A DNA stretch of 64,000 bases, taken from Gemmatimonadaceae bacterium (GTDB lineage Bacteria; Gemmatimonadota; Gemmatimonadetes; Gemmatimonadales; Gemmatimonadaceae). A model generated the notes under the pieces. The model was not told where the DNA came from. It made no database searches and saw only the letters and a list, made by a program, of their open reading frames with translations. How positions within the stretch are numbered: the stretch's first letter is position 1; the number at the start of each line of letters is the position of its first letter. Position numbers and translations under genes: made by a program. The stretch lies in contig JADKJT010000029.1 of assembly GCA_016720905.1 (NCBI GenBank), positions 124,001-188,000 of the forward strand, read 5' to 3'. This document shows positions 52,992 through 61,602 of the stretch, piece by piece.

Positions 52992-53653
52992 TCCGCCCCT
53001 CCCCGGGATGCCGGCAGGATGGGGGTCGTGGTGACCCCTTCGGTCGATGTCGCGCCATCCCACTTGTCGAGTCGATCGAGGACCCGCTGCAGCTCCTCGT
53101 CCGAGTAGTTACTCAGACCACCGAACGACACCGCGGTCGCGATCGAATCGGTCCCGTTCGCGACCATTCCGGGCACTTTCGGACTTGCGGGCGTATCGAC
53201 ACGCTCGACCGCATTGGCGAACCGCATGCTGTCCGCCCGACCACCGCCGACCATGGTCACGCCTCCCGCGCGCACCAGCATGATTGACCAGCCACCGGCG
53301 ATGATGACACCAATGGCCGCGGCCATCCGCCATACGCCGCGCGCCCGCCATGTGGCTGCCCGCGAGGACGGCGTGGCGGCCACTCGGTGGGCATCAAGCG
53401 AAATCACGGAGCCATCGTTGGTACCGACTGTCCGCGCGTTCACACGCGGCAGCTGCGCGACGATCCTGGCCACGTCCACCGGTGCCACAAGGGGCCGAAT
53501 CGCGCGAGCGATGCGCAGCAGCGCGAGTTCCGCCGCGCATTCGCTGCAGGCATCGACGTGCGCCTGCACGCGCAAGGTCTCCACCGGCGACAGGGCGTCG
53601 GCGGCGAGATCCGGTAGCAGGTCACGAATTTCCGCGTTTCCGCAGTCAGTCAT
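52988..53653 (-). CDS. Membrane anti-sigma factor with zinc-binding domain
   Basis: A 221-residue single-pass protein. The N-terminal anti-sigma domain has the ZAS motif His32-x3-Cys36-x2-Cys39 (AHVDACSEC). One transmembrane helix covers about residues 108-127. The C-terminal 90 residues would be periplasmic and include a conserved-looking NYSDEELQRVLDRLDKWD. It overlaps the sigma gene by 8 bp, the usual pairing. Confidence 0.88.
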   Translation of the reverse strand: MTDCGNAEIRDLLPDLAADALSPVETLRVQAHVDACSECAAELALLRIARAIRPLVAPVDVARIVAQLPRVNARTVGTNDGSVISLDAHRVAATPSSRAATWRARGVWRMAAAIGVIIAGGWSIMLVRAGGVTMVGGGRADSMRFANAVERVDTPASPKVPGMVANGTDSIATAVSFGGLSNYSDEELQRVLDRLDKWDGATSTEGVTTTPILPASRGGAE

Positions 53654-54305
53654 CGAGAAACTCCTTCACCGCACGCATCGCGTTGTGATAGTGCACCCGC
53701 GCCGCTCCTTCGGAGGTATCCAGCACTTCCGCAATCTCCTTGTAGCTGCGCCCTTCCTGCACCCGCAGCGTGAAGACGTCACGCTGCATCCGTGTAAGTC
53801 CGGCGATGGCCGTGGCCATTCGTCGGGATGTTTCATCCGCCACCAGCGCATCCAGTGCATCGTAGCCACTCGCCGCGTGTTCGTCCTCCACCTCGACATC
53901 CTTGCTGCGACGCGCCGACGCCCGCCGCCGGTCGATCACCAACCGGCGCTCGATCGTAAACAGCCAAGTTCGCAATGAGCTGTCCGACCGAAACGACTCC
54001 AAGGCGCCGAACGCGCGAATGAACGTGTCCTGTACGAGTTCGTCAGCCTCCTCACGCATCCCCAACCGAATGGCAAATCGGGCCAAGGCCGACGCGTGCC
54101 GTTCCACGATGCTCGTGGCGGCCCGCTCATCCCCTGCCTTCCATCGCTCGATGAGCGCGCGGTCGAGCGCCGCATCGTCTTCCCGTTCGGCCTCGATCAT
54201 ACGCGTCGGTAGATTGGACGACGCGGCCGGGCCCGCGTTAAGGTCCTTCCCCAGACCGGAGTCCGTTGACGGCAGGGCGCTTCCGAATGGACCTTGGTCC
54301 ACCAT
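53646..54305 (-). CDS. ECF-type RNA polymerase sigma factor
   Basis: An extracytoplasmic-function sigma factor, 219 residues as drawn. Region 2 reads EADELVQDTFIRAFGALESFRSDSSLRTWLFTIERRLVIDRRR. Region 4 reads MQRDVFTLRVQEGRSYKEIAEVLDTSEGAARVHYHNA, with the helix-turn-helix. The first 35 residues are low-complexity; an internal ATG at 54200 (MIEAEREDD) is an equally good start. It would be held inactive by the anti-sigma factor encoded next and may drive its own operon. Confidence 0.9.
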   Translation of the reverse strand: MVDQGPFGSALPSTDSGLGKDLNAGPAASSNLPTRMIEAEREDDAALDRALIERWKAGDERAATSIVERHASALARFAIRLGMREEADELVQDTFIRAFGALESFRSDSSLRTWLFTIERRLVIDRRRASARRSKDVEVEDEHAASGYDALDALVADETSRRMATAIAGLTRMQRDVFTLRVQEGRSYKEIAEVLDTSEGAARVHYHNAMRAVKEFLDD

Positions 54306-54360
54306 ACGGGGGACGGTCGGTGCCTTGTAACCCTCAAACGCCTCTCCAAGTGAGTATCAG

Positions 54361-55059
54361 GTGACCGGCATCCCGAAGATCATCGCCCACCGCGGCGCGC
54401 CGCGCGAGGCCCTTGAGAATACCCTGTTGGCCTTTCGGATTGCGCTGGATCAGGAAGCCGACGGCATCGAACTGGACGTCCACGCCACCAAGGATGGTGT
54501 GGTGGTGGTCCACCACGACCCGGCCGTTCGGGTCCTTGATGACGGAGTTTCGAGGGTCGTCCCGATCTGCGAACTGACGGCCGCTGAAGCGATCGGCCTG
54601 CCGCTGGCGGGTGGCGCCACGATGCCCACGCTCGACGAGACGCTGGCCTTCATTGGGGCTCGCGCCGTGGTGTACATCGAAGTGAAATCGGCGGGAATCG
54701 AAGGCCCCTTGATCGACTGCCTCGACCGACATCAGGGGAGCCGGTTGGCGATACACGCCTTCGATCACCGAATCCCCGTCGCGGTCCGCGCCAAACGCCC
54801 GGACCTGCCAATCGGCCTATTGAGCACCAGCTATCCACTCAGTCTCGCCGGATTCCTGGGAGGAGCCCGTCCGACATCCCTGTGGCAGCAAGCACACCTG
54901 ATTGACGCGGCGCTTGTCACCGAGGCTCACGAACTGGGAACGCGCGTGGTGGCCTGGACCGTGAATGACGTGGTCCACGCCCGAGCGTTGATTGCCATGG
55001 GCGTGGACGCACTATGTACCGATACCCCTGGCCTGCTCCGCACCGCGCTGGGGGCCTGA
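54361..55059 (+). CDS. Glycerophosphodiester phosphodiesterase
   Basis: Hydrolyses glycerophosphodiesters to glycerol 3-phosphate and an alcohol, 232 residues. It begins with GTG at 54361, reading TGIPKIIAHRGAPREALENT with the HRG...EN motif. The metal-binding ELDVHATKDGVVVVHHDP follows. No signal peptide is present, so it should be cytoplasmic. It is divergent from the sigma gene across 55 bp and convergent with the small helical gene at 55069-55425. Confidence 0.92.
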   Translation: MTGIPKIIAHRGAPREALENTLLAFRIALDQEADGIELDVHATKDGVVVVHHDPAVRVLDDGVSRVVPICELTAAEAIGLPLAGGATMPTLDETLAFIGARAVVYIEVKSAGIEGPLIDCLDRHQGSRLAIHAFDHRIPVAVRAKRPDLPIGLLSTSYPLSLAGFLGGARPTSLWQQAHLIDAALVTEAHELGTRVVAWTVNDVVHARALIAMGVDALCTDTPGLLRTALGA

Positions 55060-55068
55060 GGCGGGGGC

Positions 55069-55425
55069 CTAGGCGCCCGGCGGCGTGGATTCGGGTGGCG
55101 TGGCCGTTGGGTTCGGCGTGGTTTCGCTTGCGGCCGGTTCGTCCACACCTGCCTTTGCCCGAGCCTCGGCGAGTTCGGTTTCGAGTCTTCGTGCGTCTGC
55201 CTCACGCGATCGCAAGGCGCCGGCAAGTCGCTCTCGGGCATCCGCATCGAGGTCCGCACTGCTCTCCCAAGCCCGGAAGACCGCATAGCCGAGCGCCTCA
55301 GCGGCCTTGTCTGCCTGTTCGCGGGCCCGATACGCATCGATGCGCAGCTTGCCTTCGTCGAAGACGTCTTGTGCGGCTTTTCCCGCCTTGTCGATGCCTT
55401 CTTTGACCTTATCCCAGATCGCCAT
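55069..55425 (-). CDS. Small helical protein of unknown function
   Basis: About 118 residues from the chosen ATG at 55425 (MAIWDKVKEGIDKAGKAAQ). The first 90 residues are charged, Ala-rich, probable coiled coil; the last 25 are Pro/Thr-rich and disordered. No motif tells me the function. A longer in-frame start exists 102 bp upstream but crosses the region after the rpmA terminator and has an atypical sequence. Confidence 0.6.
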   Translation of the reverse strand: MAIWDKVKEGIDKAGKAAQDVFDEGKLRIDAYRAREQADKAAEALGYAVFRAWESSADLDADARERLAGALRSREADARRLETELAEARAKAGVDEPAASETTPNPTATPPESTPPGA

Positions 55426-55537
55426 GGTACCGCTCCTACGACAGAGTAGTGGGTCGTGAGTCCTGCAGAGCCAGTCTGCCCTGCCCCTTACGTGTTCCGG
55501 CGTGGTGGAGTTCCGGATTGCGTTCAACCAACGAAAA

Positions 55538-55561
55538 AGGCCCCCGCCGAAGCGTGGGCCT
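55538..55561 (-). terminator. Terminator of rplU-rpmA
   Basis: Stem AGGCCC/GGGCCT with additional CGC/GCG pairing around a TTCG loop, followed by TTTTT on the minus strand. It starts 25 bp after the rpmA stop. A textbook intrinsic terminator. Confidence 0.88.
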
Positions 55562-55585
55562 ATTTCGATTGTCGTCCACTCACGC

Positions 55586-55867
55586 TCAGGCCTGCACCAA
55601 CTCCTCGACGTACTCGACGGGGAGGACGCTCACCTTGAAGCGGCGCTTGTTCTTGTGCTGGAATTGCACCACACCATCCACAAGCGAGTAGATCGTGTAA
55701 TCCGTGCCCATCCCGACGTTGCTGCCCGGATGCCACTTGGTACCGCACTGACGGAGAATGATGTTTCCCGCCGTCACGAACTCTCCGCCGTACTTTTTGA
55801 TACCGCGGTACTTCGGGTTCGAGTCGCGGCCGTTGCGTGAGGAGCCGACGCCTTTCTTATGTGCCAT
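55586..55867 (-). CDS. rpmA: 50S ribosomal protein L27
   Basis: A 93-residue protein of the large ribosomal subunit near the peptidyl transferase centre. It begins MAHKKGVGSSRNGRDSNPKY, with no N-terminal extension of the kind that is cleaved in some Firmicutes. The RQCGTKWHPGSNVGMGTDYT block is the family core. It lies 48 bp after rplU, the conserved pair. Confidence 0.97.
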   Translation of the reverse strand: MAHKKGVGSSRNGRDSNPKYRGIKKYGGEFVTAGNIILRQCGTKWHPGSNVGMGTDYTIYSLVDGVVQFQHKNKRRFKVSVLPVEYVEELVQA

Positions 55868-55915
55868 TGCTAAAACTCCAGGAGGGAAGCACGCGAGGTC
55901 GCGCGCCGCCGGCGC

Positions 55916-56233
55916 TCAGCCGAGGGTGATGTCCTTGATGCGGACTTCCGTGAACTTCTGCCGATGGCCCTGCTTGCGGGCGTAATTCTTCCGGCGCTTG
56001 AACTTGAAAACGATGACCTTGTCGTCGAGGCCGTGCTTGACGATCTCGCCAGTCACTTTGGCGCCGGACAGCGTCGGGATTCCCGTACGCACGGTCGAGC
56101 CATCTGAGCCGAGGAGGACCTCGTTGAACTCGACAGCCGTCCCAGCGTCACCCAGCAGGGAAGGAATACGAAGAGACTTGCCCGGCTCAGCCCGAAACTG
56201 CTTGCCGCCAGTGCGGATAATCGCGTAGCTCAT
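55916..56233 (-). CDS. rplU: 50S ribosomal protein L21
   Basis: A 105-residue large-subunit protein. It starts MSYAIIRTGGKQFRAEPG and has the C-terminal signature KFKRRKNYARKQGHRQKFTEVRI. It is the first gene of the rplU-rpmA unit. Confidence 0.97.
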   Translation of the reverse strand: MSYAIIRTGGKQFRAEPGKSLRIPSLLGDAGTAVEFNEVLLGSDGSTVRTGIPTLSGAKVTGEIVKHGLDDKVIVFKFKRRKNYARKQGHRQKFTEVRIKDITLG

Positions 56234-56305
56234 GGTACCGTCGAGTGTAAGGCGTGTGAAACGTAGCCTATAAGGCTATCCCGCTTGGGGTTAGGAGTCA
56301 AGCGG

Positions 56306-56391
56306 AGAAAGACGGGAGACGGGAGACAGGAGACGGGAGACTCGCAGCCGGCTGGACGTCTCCTGTCTCCAGTCTCCCGTCTCCATTCTCC
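56306..56391. repeat. Long inverted repeat built of GGGAGAC heptamers
   Basis: The left arm is a run of near-identical GGGAGAC units, and the right arm is its reverse complement. Over 27 bp the arms match except at 2 positions, with a short GC-rich spacer. The structure fills almost the whole gap between the RNase E/G stop at 56394 and rplU at 56233, leaving 75 bp before rplU. On either strand it could fold into a very stable hairpin. It may act as a bidirectional terminator or RNA processing site; it also resembles dispersed intergenic repeats. No T-run adjoins it. Confidence 0.8.
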
Positions 56392-56393
56392 CC

Positions 56394-57956
56394 TTACGCC
56401 AGCGCGTACTGCTGAGTCACGTCCCGCTGCGCGCCCTTCATCACCAGCTTGATCTCGTCGGGTTTGAGCAACGGATCGTCCCGTAACTCGATGGCAAAGC
56501 CGGCCAGCTTCTCAAGCCGCTTCACGAAGTCGTGCTCCTGCTCGAGCACATGGAGCGCCACCTCCGGGTGAAACCGCAGGGTTACCGGTTCCTTGCGCCC
56601 CTCGGCCGCCATCCGTCGCACGGCCCGTTCCGTTCGCCGGACAATGGCCTCCGGTGTAAAGACACGGCCGGTCCCGGTGCAGGTGGGGCACGCCTCGGTC
56701 ATGCTCTGCCAATGACTCTGGCGGACCCGTTGGCGCGTCATTTCGATCAGGCCGAGGTCACTGACCGCAAAGGCCCGCGTTCTGGCCCGGTCACGGCCCA
56801 GATGTCCCCGGAGCTCATGCAGCACACGGTCGCGATTCGACTGGGTCTCCATGTCGATGAAGTCGCAGACGATAATGCCGCCGACATCGCGCAACCGGAG
56901 TTGGCGCGCAATTTCCCGTGCCGCCTCGGTGTTGGTTTTGAGAATGGTCTTTTCGGGATCGCGCTTGCCGGTATACCGCCCCGAATTGACGTCGATCGAC
57001 ACGAGCGCTTCCGTAGGCTCGATGATCAGGTATCCGCCACTGGGCAGTTCGCAGCGCCGCTTGAAGATGTCCCGCAACTCGACTTCGATGCCCGCCTTGT
57101 CGAACAGTGGCACCGTGTCTTCGTACAGCTTGACGCGCTCCACGAGTTCCGGTGCGATGCCCGTGAGGTACTCGGTGATCTCGTTGAACACCTGCTTCGA
57201 ATCGACGGTCACGCCTTCCACCTTTGCGCTGAACAGATCGCGCACGAGGCCGCGGGTGACATTGGTCTCACGATGCACCAGGGCCGGCGCACGCGTGAAC
57301 TGCGTCTTCCGCTTGATGCGCGTCCAGTTGTTGATCAGCGTCTCGAGTTCGCGCTTGAACGTGTCCTGCGTCGAGTCTTCGGACACCGTGCGCACAATCA
57401 CGCCGCCGACGTCGTCGGGCAGGATCTCCTGCACCATCTGGCGAAGGCGCTGCCGCTCGCTGCGTTCGTCGATCTTGCGGCTGACGCCGACCTTCGACGC
57501 AAACGGCATGTATACCAGGAATCGCCCGGCGAGCGACACCTGCGCCGTCACGCGCGGCCCTTTGGTACTGATGGGCTCTTTGGTGATCTGGACGAGGATG
57601 TCCTGCCCGCGCTTTAGCAGGTCCTGAATGGGACGGACCTCGCGACGGCCGCGACGGCCACCACCGCCGCCGCCGCTGTCCTCGCTGGCCTCCTCCTCCT
57701 CGTCGTCTTCCGAGACGTCTGCCGCATCGTCGACGACGACGTCGGCGGCGTGCAGAAAGGCGGACTTTTCCGTACCGATGTTGACGAAGGCGGCCTGAAT
57801 ACCCGGCAGCACGGCCTCGACCTTTCCCAGATACACGTCGCCGACCATGCGGCGCGCGTCAGGGCGATCGACGAGCAGTTCCACCAACAGGCCGTCCTCG
57901 ATGATTGCGACTCGCGTCTCACGCGGGGTCGCATTCACCAGGATTTCACGCTTCAT
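56394..57956 (-). CDS. Ribonuclease E/G family endoribonuclease
   Basis: An RNA-processing and decay endonuclease, about 520 residues from the ATG at 57954-57956 (MKREILVNATPRETRVA). The S1 RNA-binding domain (GDVYLGKVEAVLPGIQAAFVNIG) is interrupted by a 34-residue insert (residues 73-106) of acidic and glycine/arginine-rich sequence. The catalytic region has SIDVNSGRYTG and VCDFIDM, holding the two metal-binding aspartates, and the zinc-link CPTCTGTG. Length and lack of a scaffold tail resemble RNase G more than RNase E. A longer start would add 88 atypical residues. Confidence 0.92.
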   Translation of the reverse strand: MKREILVNATPRETRVAIIEDGLLVELLVDRPDARRMVGDVYLGKVEAVLPGIQAAFVNIGTEKSAFLHAADVVVDDAADVSEDDEEEEASEDSGGGGGGRRGRREVRPIQDLLKRGQDILVQITKEPISTKGPRVTAQVSLAGRFLVYMPFASKVGVSRKIDERSERQRLRQMVQEILPDDVGGVIVRTVSEDSTQDTFKRELETLINNWTRIKRKTQFTRAPALVHRETNVTRGLVRDLFSAKVEGVTVDSKQVFNEITEYLTGIAPELVERVKLYEDTVPLFDKAGIEVELRDIFKRRCELPSGGYLIIEPTEALVSIDVNSGRYTGKRDPEKTILKTNTEAAREIARQLRLRDVGGIIVCDFIDMETQSNRDRVLHELRGHLGRDRARTRAFAVSDLGLIEMTRQRVRQSHWQSMTEACPTCTGTGRVFTPEAIVRRTERAVRRMAAEGRKEPVTLRFHPEVALHVLEQEHDFVKRLEKLAGFAIELRDDPLLKPDEIKLVMKGAQRDVTQQYALA

Positions 57957-58402
57957 AATTGATGTCCGCGTACTGAGCGGCGGCGACTCCGCTTGACCCA
58001 GCTGGCGACGCACACGGTGATCCCACAGAACAGCCCGGCCATTCACCTCGGCAAGCGGCACGGACCACGTCACGGGCTCCCCCACCCTGCGCGCCTGATC
58101 GTTCATGCCACACGCGCCCGGTGCGGTGCTCACCCTGCGGGCGGTGCAGTGCGAATCTCGCAGAGCACTCGGCAAGCAGATGGCACACGTCTCGGGGGAA
58201 ACGCGGCAGCATGCGATCAATGCACGTCGGCGTGACGCGCGGTGGGGCGATCGGCGGGCGTCGGACGTCGATACGCTGACCTCGTCCGGCCCCCGTCAGA
58301 TACGCAAACGGCCCGCGAGTCGCGCGGGCCGCCGGCGCCTTATGCGACGGCTACGAAACAACGGCACTCCAAGCATCGGCAAAACCGGGCAACGCCCGAA
58401 GG
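57957..58402. other. 446-bp intergenic region upstream of the RNase E/G gene
   Basis: No gene with credible composition or family resemblance is visible on either strand; open stretches here are arginine-rich shadows. It should hold the promoter of the RNase gene, and that mRNA may have a long leader, as rne often does for autoregulation, but no specific motif stands out. A hairpin at 58310-58330 lies at the acyl-CoA dehydrogenase end. Confidence 0.5.
58310..58330 (-). terminator. Hairpin downstream of the acyl-CoA dehydrogenase gene
   Basis: Perfect 8-bp stem GGCCCGCG/CGCGGGCC with a 5-nt loop, followed on the minus strand by GTTTGCG. It lies 72 bp after the acyl-CoA dehydrogenase stop; the weak T content makes it only a probable terminator. 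Confidence 0.5.
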
Positions 58403-59635
58403 TTACCCGGCGGTGGTCACTCCAGCAATCCCTTTGAGGAGATGTCGGCCAATGACGAGGCGCTGAATCTCGCTCGTCCCTTCGCCGATTTCGCAGATCT
58501 TGGCGTCACGCATGAACCGTTCGACCGGATAATCCTTGGTGTAGCCGTAGCCGCCGTGAATCTGGATCGCCTTGATGGTGGCCCGCATGGCCATCTCCGA
58601 GCAGAACAACTTGGCCATCGCCGCCTCCTTGCCGAACGGGTGGCCGTTCTGTGACAGCCAGGCGGCGTGGTACATCAAATGACGGCCGGCCTCGATCTCG
58701 GTGGCCATATCCGAGAGCTGGAATTGCACGCCCTGGAACGTCGCAATGGCGGCGCCGAACTGCTTGCGGACCGAGGCGTACTTGAGCGCCTCGTCAAACG
58801 CCCCTTGGGCGATCCCCAGCGAGAGGGCGGCAATGCCGATACGGCCCGCGTCCAGCGTCCGCATGAAGTTGACGAAACCCAGCCCCTCGGTTCCCAACAG
58901 ATTTTCCGCCGGCACCTCCACATTGTCAAACAACAACTCGCGCGTATCCGACGCCCGCCACCCCAGCTTGTCTTCCTTCTTGCCCGACGTGAATCCGGCC
59001 ATGCTCGGCAGCGTGTCGTCATGGCCCACGCCAAGGCTGCGACAGGTATCGAGATCGCACGTGTCCTTGGTGAGGATGAACGACGAAATACCCTTCGTGC
59101 CCTTCGACGGGTCCGTCACCGCGGTTACGACGAAGATTTCGCCGACGCCGGCGTGCGTGATGAATCGCTTGGATCCATTCAACACATAGTGCCCGTTCCT
59201 CTTGACCGCCGTGGTGCGCGTGCCGCCCGCATCGCTGCCCGCGCTTTCCTCGGTCAACCCGAATCCGCCCAGCACCGAGCCGCTGGCCAGCAGCGGCACG
59301 TATCGCTCGATTTGCGCTTTCGTGCCGAAGTTGACGATGGGCGACGTGCCCAGTGTGGTATGCGCACTGATGGTCAATGAGTGCGAGGCGTCGACCTTGC
59401 CCAGCTCCTCGAGAGCGATCATGAAACTGAGGGTGTCGAATCCGGCGCCGCCCATGTCTTCCGGCCACGGTACACCCATCAGTCCCAGTTCACCCATCCG
59501 CTTCACATTCGCCCATGGGAATGTCGAGTCGGCATCGTGCTGCGCGGCGACAGGGGCCACGTGGTCGCGGGCAAATGTCCGCACCATATCGCGCACGGCT
59601 TCATGCTGTTCAGAAAAATACAGTCGGTCGTCCAT
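58403..59635 (-). CDS. Acyl-CoA dehydrogenase
   Basis: An FAD-dependent alpha,beta-dehydrogenase of acyl-CoA, 410 residues, short- or branched-chain type. FAD-binding blocks GFGLTEESAGSDAGGT and LNGSKRFITHA are present. The catalytic base is expected in the C-terminal CEIGEGTSEIQRLVI, and QIHGGYGYTKDYPVER is the other signature. Members of this group act on butyryl-, isovaleryl- or methylbutyryl-CoA; the precise substrate is not clear. It is 8 bp after the recQ stop. Confidence 0.92.
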   Translation of the reverse strand: MDDRLYFSEQHEAVRDMVRTFARDHVAPVAAQHDADSTFPWANVKRMGELGLMGVPWPEDMGGAGFDTLSFMIALEELGKVDASHSLTISAHTTLGTSPIVNFGTKAQIERYVPLLASGSVLGGFGLTEESAGSDAGGTRTTAVKRNGHYVLNGSKRFITHAGVGEIFVVTAVTDPSKGTKGISSFILTKDTCDLDTCRSLGVGHDDTLPSMAGFTSGKKEDKLGWRASDTRELLFDNVEVPAENLLGTEGLGFVNFMRTLDAGRIGIAALSLGIAQGAFDEALKYASVRKQFGAAIATFQGVQFQLSDMATEIEAGRHLMYHAAWLSQNGHPFGKEAAMAKLFCSEMAMRATIKAIQIHGGYGYTKDYPVERFMRDAKICEIGEGTSEIQRLVIGRHLLKGIAGVTTAG

Positions 59636-59643
59636 GGGGTTCT

Positions 59644-61437
59644 TTAGGTCCGTCGAGGGCGAGACAGCGTATTCACCGGGCGCGCCAGCGCGCGCTCAGG
59701 CAAACCGGCTGTGGTGCCAAGGCATCGATCGCACGCATCGCAATGATCACGCGCATCAGGGTCTCCGAAATAGCGCAGAACGAACGCGCGACGGCAAGCG
59801 CGCGTTTGAGAATAACGTTCCATGGCGTCCAAGCGTGCCAGGTCGGTCTGGCGTCGCCGTTCGACTGCGCGCCAGTCCACCGGCAGCCGGTCGGCGTCCA
59901 TCGCCCGTTCATCCAGACGAAGGCTGGCGCCGGTCCGCGTCCACATCAGGAACTGTTCCGCTTCGAGTCGCTCCAGAACCGGGACGAGTGTCGCTGGCCC
60001 GCCGAAACCTGGTGGCAGGCCGTCCAGATCGACGGACGCCCCGGACTCCAGCCGCTTGCCCACCGCGCGCCACAGCGTCCGCAATAGCTCGCGATCAAAG
60101 TATCGGTCGCCTCCGAGCTCTGTGACGATGCGAATCGGCGTGGCCAGCAGACGCACCCAGACCCGGCCGGTGGTCGATGGTTCGAGGGTCAGTGCGCCGA
60201 CGGCGGCCAGCACGCGCAGCGCGGCACCGACGGTCCGGTCACCGACCTTGGGCGGCAGTCGGTCGACCAGCTCGTCCGCTGACAGCGAGACCCTTCGCTC
60301 CCGATCGGCCGCAGCGCGCAGGACGCGCCACACGTGCTCTATGAGCGGGCGCGTCGGATTGGCATTGGCAATGAAGTACTCATGCGTGAACCGATCGGGA
60401 TAGCCGTGCAAGAGCACGCAACGGCTGGCGAGACCGTCACGACCCGCGCGCCCGGCTTCCTGGTAATACGACTCCAGCGATCCGGGCATGGCATGATGCA
60501 CGACCAGTCGCACGTCCGGCTTGTCGATCCCCATCCCGAACGCGCTGGTCGCGACGATGACGCGGGTGCGTTCCCTCATGAAGGCGTCCTGCGCGCACTG
60601 TCTGACGGCGTCGTCAAGGCCCGCGTGATAGGCCACGGCCTTGATGCGCGCGCGGACCAGCATGGCGGTCACGCGCTCGACGGCCTTGCGGGTCGGCGCG
60701 TACACGATGGCCGGCCCCGACGCATCGCGCAGCCACCGGACTGCCGACTGGTCCTTGTCCTGCTGCGTGCGCGTCGCGGCAACAGAATACGCGAGGTTCG
60801 TGCGATCGAATCCACCGACGACCAGGCTGGGCTCGCACAGCGCGAGCTGCGAAACGATATCCTCCCGGACATGCGGCGTGGCGGTGGCCGTGAGCGCCAC
60901 GGTCTGTGGCGATCCCAGTCGTTCACGAATACGGCCGAGACGCCGGTAGCTTGGCCGGAAGTCGTGTCCCCATTCGCTGATGCAGTGCGCTTCATCGATC
61001 GCCAGCAAGGACACGCCGATCTCGACGAGCGTGAGCAGCGTCCGCTCCGCCTCCATGCGCTCGGGTGCCAGATACAGCAACTTCAGTGTGCCGTCGCGGG
61101 CGCGTGCCATGCGGTTGGCCACTTCCACGGACGTGAGGGTGCTGTTGATGAACGTCGCCGCGACTCCGCGACGATCGAGCGCGTCCACCTGATCTTTCAT
61201 CAGTGAGATCAAAGGCGACACCACGACGGTCAGTCCTTCCCGCACGAGCGCGGGCACCTGATAGCACAGCGACTTTCCGCCGCCCGTTGGCAGCACAATC
61301 AGTGCGTCACGTCCCGACAACACGGACTGGACAGCGCGAATCTGCGGCGGACGAAAATCCGGATACCCGAACTGCGCGCGCAGAACGGCGCGCGCCGCGT
61401 CGAGCGTGCCCAACGCAGGTGGCAAGTGTCGAGGCAC
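59644..61437 (-). CDS. RecQ-family ATP-dependent DNA helicase
   Basis: A 3'-5' superfamily 2 helicase, 597 residues. Walker A is LPTGGGKSL (Lys55). The DEAH box reads IDEAHCISEWGHDFRPSY with the RecQ aromatic-rich loop. Motif VI is QEAGRAGRDG. A winged-helix-like region follows and the C-terminus holds CRRAF...DHCDACDRC, a zinc-binding cysteine set displaced to the end. No HRDC domain is seen. This resembles the shorter RecQ-like proteins rather than canonical E. coli RecQ. Confidence 0.9.
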   Translation of the reverse strand: MPRHLPPALGTLDAARAVLRAQFGYPDFRPPQIRAVQSVLSGRDALIVLPTGGGKSLCYQVPALVREGLTVVVSPLISLMKDQVDALDRRGVAATFINSTLTSVEVANRMARARDGTLKLLYLAPERMEAERTLLTLVEIGVSLLAIDEAHCISEWGHDFRPSYRRLGRIRERLGSPQTVALTATATPHVREDIVSQLALCEPSLVVGGFDRTNLAYSVAATRTQQDKDQSAVRWLRDASGPAIVYAPTRKAVERVTAMLVRARIKAVAYHAGLDDAVRQCAQDAFMRERTRVIVATSAFGMGIDKPDVRLVVHHAMPGSLESYYQEAGRAGRDGLASRCVLLHGYPDRFTHEYFIANANPTRPLIEHVWRVLRAAADRERRVSLSADELVDRLPPKVGDRTVGAALRVLAAVGALTLEPSTTGRVWVRLLATPIRIVTELGGDRYFDRELLRTLWRAVGKRLESGASVDLDGLPPGFGGPATLVPVLERLEAEQFLMWTRTGASLRLDERAMDADRLPVDWRAVERRRQTDLARLDAMERYSQTRACRRAFVLRYFGDPDARDHCDACDRCLGTTAGLPERALARPVNTLSRPRRT

Positions 61438-61602
61438 TTTGGTCGAGGTCCTCGGGAAGGAGGCGGGGCGAGGGCAGGCGATGGGTCGCGTGTTGCCCGA
61501 TCGGTCGCGTCAGCATAGCCCCTTCGGGTCGACCAACCACCATCGTTCTGCCGCCGCCCTCATCCCTTGCGTGCCTACCCGCATCGGGCCACAGTCGCCG
61601 TG

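Noticed and set aside
56306..56391. CRISPR array
   Set aside because: The repeated unit is only 7 bp, there are no unique spacers, the arms are inverted, and no cas gene is present.
57957..58220. An 88-residue N-terminal extension of the RNase E/G protein
   Set aside because: Its composition is atypical, and MKREILVNATPRE at 57956 is the normal family start.
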